Shown here: one piece after another, positions 34,373 to 35,947 of the stretch
Numbering within the stretch: the first letter of the stretch is position 1
Layout: the number at the start of each line of letters is the position of its first letter
Source of the DNA: Pseudonocardia sp.
GTDB taxonomy: Bacteria; Actinomycetota; Actinomycetes; Mycobacteriales; Pseudonocardiaceae
Assembly (NCBI RefSeq): GCF_025465255.1
Contig: NZ_JAODNI010000154.1
Location: 1 to 35,947, forward strand
Reading direction: 5' to 3'
Length of the DNA stretch: 35,947 nt
Notes under the pieces: generated by a model
Database searches by the model: none
Seen by the model: only the letters and a program-made list of their open reading frames with translations
What the model was told of the DNA's origin: nothing
Made by a program: the position numbers and the translations under genes

Positions 34373-34989
34373 CCGGCCCGATGCCGTGGACGGCCCCCCG
34401 GGTCGGGGCGGAGTCCGAGGTCGAGGCGCTCGCCGCGGAGTGGATCGCGCCGTACCACCAGGCGGAGCACCTCGTCCGGGCGCGTGACTGGCTCGTCCAC
34501 CTCACCCCGTCGGCGACGGCCGAGATGCGGATCGCGGCGATCACGCACGACATCGAGCGGATGTTCCCGGGCGGCCCGGTCCTCGGGCACGCCGACGTGC
34601 GGTGGGACGACCCGGCCTACCTGTTCCCGCACAGCCTCCGGTCGGCCGAGGTCGTCTCCGTCTGGCTCGCGAACCTGGGGCCGGTGGCCGCCACCGTCGA
34701 CGTGGCCGAGATCCGGCGTCTGATCGGCCTGCACGAGGTCGGCGGGCTCAACGGCGCGGACGACGTCCAGGCCGCGGACTCGCTGTCGTTCCTCGAAACC
34801 CTCGCGGGCGTCACGCGCGGCTGGGTCCTGTCCGGGACCTGCTCGCGGGTCCAGGCCGAGCGCAAGCTGCAGTACATGGTGGATCGCGTGCGCGTGCCGG
34901 CCGCCACCCGGCTCGCGGGCCCCCTCCTGGAGCGGGCGCTCGACCAGCTCCCGGCGGACACGGCGACGGCGGAGGTGGCCGGCCGATGA
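34369..34989 (+). CDS. HD-domain metal-dependent phosphohydrolase-like protein
   Basis: This 206-residue protein shows the ordered HD-superfamily metal ligands: His34 (AEHLVR), His60-Asp61 (ITHDIERMF), His88 (FPHSLRSAE), His122 (GLHEVGG) and Asp137 (AADSLSF). HD proteins are mostly phosphomonoesterases or phosphodiesterases. In an operon with an ATP-driven phosphotransferase pair, the natural inference is removal of the phosphate from a phosphorylated intermediate. The start is GTG 34369, overlapping the previous stop (GTGA); ATG 34381 is the alternative. It overlaps nicD by four bases. I do not recognise a closer named family. Confidence 0.78.
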   Translation: MTGPMPWTAPRVGAESEVEALAAEWIAPYHQAEHLVRARDWLVHLTPSATAEMRIAAITHDIERMFPGGPVLGHADVRWDDPAYLFPHSLRSAEVVSVWLANLGPVAATVDVAEIRRLIGLHEVGGLNGADDVQAADSLSFLETLAGVTRGWVLSGTCSRVQAERKLQYMVDRVRVPAATRLAGPLLERALDQLPADTATAEVAGR

Positions 34990-35822
34990 CGACGTCGATC
35001 GACATCGCGGGCGAGAGCGTCCTGGTGCGCGCGAACGGGCTGCGGCACCGCGTGCTGCGGTACGGGCGCGAGGGCGACCGCGACCTCCTCGTGCTGCCGG
35101 GCATCACGAGCCCGGCCGTCTGCGCGGACTTCCTCGCGGTCCGCTTCGCGAGCCAGGGCTACCGGGTGACCGTGCCGGACGTGCGGGGACGCGGGGAGAG
35201 CGACCGCGCCCCGTCGGGGGCGTACCGCCTCACCGACTACGCCGCGGACACCGCAGGGCTCGTCGACGCGCTCGGCCTCCGGGCGCCTGTGGTCCTGGGC
35301 CACTCGATGGGCGCGCGGATCGCCGCGGCCTACGCGGTGCGGCACGCACCGGACGACCACGGGCCCCTCCTGCTGGTCGACCCGCCGACCTCGGGGCCCG
35401 GTCGGGGCCCGTACCCCACCTCCCGGCAGGCCTTCCTCGACCAGCTGCGGCAGGCGCGGGAGGGCACCGACGCCGACGGTGTCCGCGCGTTCTACCCGGC
35501 GTGGCCCGAACGCGAGCTGGAGATGCGGGCCCGGTTCCTCGCCACCTGTGACGAGACGGCGGTCGTCGAGACCCACGAGGGGTTCGAGACGGAGGACTTC
35601 TTCGACTACTGGCCCCGTCTGCGCGGGCCGGTGGTGCTCGTCCGCGGAGGCGACAGCCCCGTCGTCCCCGACGACACCGCCGAGGAGCTCCGCCGGATCC
35701 GGCCGGACGTCCCGGTCCTCACCGTCCCCGCCGCCGGGCACATGGTCCCGTGGGACAACCTTCCCGGCTTCCTCGACGTCGTCCGCCCGTACCTGCTCTC
35801 GTACCTCGAGCCCAAGGAGTAG
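34986..35822 (+). CDS. nicD: N-formylmaleamate deformylase-like alpha/beta hydrolase
   Basis: This 278-residue alpha/beta hydrolase has nucleophile Ser107 in LGHSMGAR and the catalytic His in the late GHMVPWDNLPGF. Stretches characteristic of Pseudomonas NicD, as I recall it, are present: LPGITSPA, DVRGRGESD, LVDPPTSGPGRGPYP and GHMVPWD. NicD removes formate from N-formylmaleamate, the ring-cleavage product of 2,5-dihydroxypyridine, giving maleamate for the amidase encoded at 29128-29847. ATG 34986 overlaps the HD gene stop. No signal peptide is seen. Confidence 0.9.
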   Translation: MTTSIDIAGESVLVRANGLRHRVLRYGREGDRDLLVLPGITSPAVCADFLAVRFASQGYRVTVPDVRGRGESDRAPSGAYRLTDYAADTAGLVDALGLRAPVVLGHSMGARIAAAYAVRHAPDDHGPLLLVDPPTSGPGRGPYPTSRQAFLDQLRQAREGTDADGVRAFYPAWPERELEMRARFLATCDETAVVETHEGFETEDFFDYWPRLRGPVVLVRGGDSPVVPDDTAEELRRIRPDVPVLTVPAAGHMVPWDNLPGFLDVVRPYLLSYLEPKE

Positions 35823-35824
35823 CC

Positions 35825-35947
35825 ATGGACCAGAACCTGTTCAACGACATCTGCCTGCAGCAGCTGACCCTCTCCGGGGTGCACGAGGGCGAGACGGTGG
35901 CGGTGCTGACCCGTGGCGCGGAGCGCGGCGAGTACGCCGATGCGTTC
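35825..35947 (+). CDS. nicX: 2,5-dihydroxypyridine 5,6-dioxygenase-like, N-terminal part, cut by the window end
   Basis: Only the first 41 codons are inside the window. ATG 35825 follows AAGGAG, two bases after the nicD stop. The translated start (MDQNLFNDICLQQL, then VHEGETVAVLTRG) resembles the N-terminus of NicX and related leucyl-aminopeptidase-fold dioxygenases, which open with a short helix and a VDESQSVAVL-type strand. NicX cleaves the 2,5-dihydroxypyridine ring between C5 and C6 with an Fe(II) centre. The metal ligands lie beyond the edge, so the call rests on this short match and on the NicD and NicF neighbours. Confidence 0.7.
   Translation, partial: MDQNLFNDICLQQLTLSGVHEGETVAVLTRGAERGEYADAF

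Overview
The window is GC-rich actinobacterial DNA, with GTG starts, strong AGGAGG-type ribosome sites and many ATGA/GTGA four-base gene overlaps. A mycothiol-type DsbA-like protein and a long intergenic palindrome suggest Pseudonocardia or a close relative; that placement is an inference. It is densely coding chromosomal sequence with no tRNA, rRNA, insertion sequence or CRISPR array that I can see. Essentially every base beyond a few short intergenic regions belongs to a catabolic gene, a transporter or a local regulator.

Region 1 (1-10944) pairs a phosphotransferase-type kinase set with an importer. After a strong terminator and a REP-like palindrome comes a nitrilase-family amidohydrolase. 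A dhaK-dhaL-dhaM set follows on the minus strand. DhaM is a complete EIIA-HPr-EI fusion, so the system carries its own PEP phosphorelay. DhaK has replaced all three residues known to be catalytic in E. coli DhaK (His56, Asp109 and His218 become Cys, Glu and Ser). Divergent from dhaK is a ribose-type sugar ABC importer (ATPase, two permeases, Tat-lipoprotein binding protein). Two near-identical operator-like sites sit on the two divergent promoters, so the kinase and importer are probably co-regulated and handle the same small ketose or polyol.

Region 2 (10944-12607) holds three small unrelated genes: an NTF2/SnoaL-like protein, a small membrane protein and a single-cysteine DsbA-family protein.

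Region 3 (12646-26399) is an eleven-gene minus-strand unit controlled by a divergent TetR gene. It encodes an NDP-forming acyl-CoA synthetase, two crotonase-fold proteins, a complete peptide/nickel-type ABC importer, a CaiB-type CoA transferase and two acyl-CoA dehydrogenases. It looks like an uptake and CoA-dependent beta-oxidation pathway for an unidentified carboxylic acid. A palindrome lies exactly in the spacer of the likely operon promoter.

Region 4 (26422-35947, continuing past the right edge) is the most interesting part. It contains a GntR/FCD regulator, an Amt-family transporter that lacks both pore histidines, and a plus-strand operon: maleamate amidohydrolase (NicF-like), a PEP-synthase-type phosphohistidine protein, a PPDK/PEP-synthase ATP-binding partner, an FAD subunit of a molybdenum hydroxylase, a free-standing CoxG/SRPBCC protein, an HD-domain phosphohydrolase, N-formylmaleamate deformylase (NicD) and the start of 2,5-dihydroxypyridine 5,6-dioxygenase (NicX). 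This resembles the 3-hydroxypyridine (3hpd) cluster described in Ensifer adhaerens HP1, recalled from memory. I propose that the dikinase pair phosphorylates the hydroxypyridine (as phenylphosphate synthase does phenol), the molybdenum enzyme hydroxylates it, and the HD protein removes the phosphate before ring cleavage through 2,5-dihydroxypyridine, N-formylmaleamate and maleamate. The iron-sulfur and molybdenum subunits are not in the window and should lie just beyond its right end.
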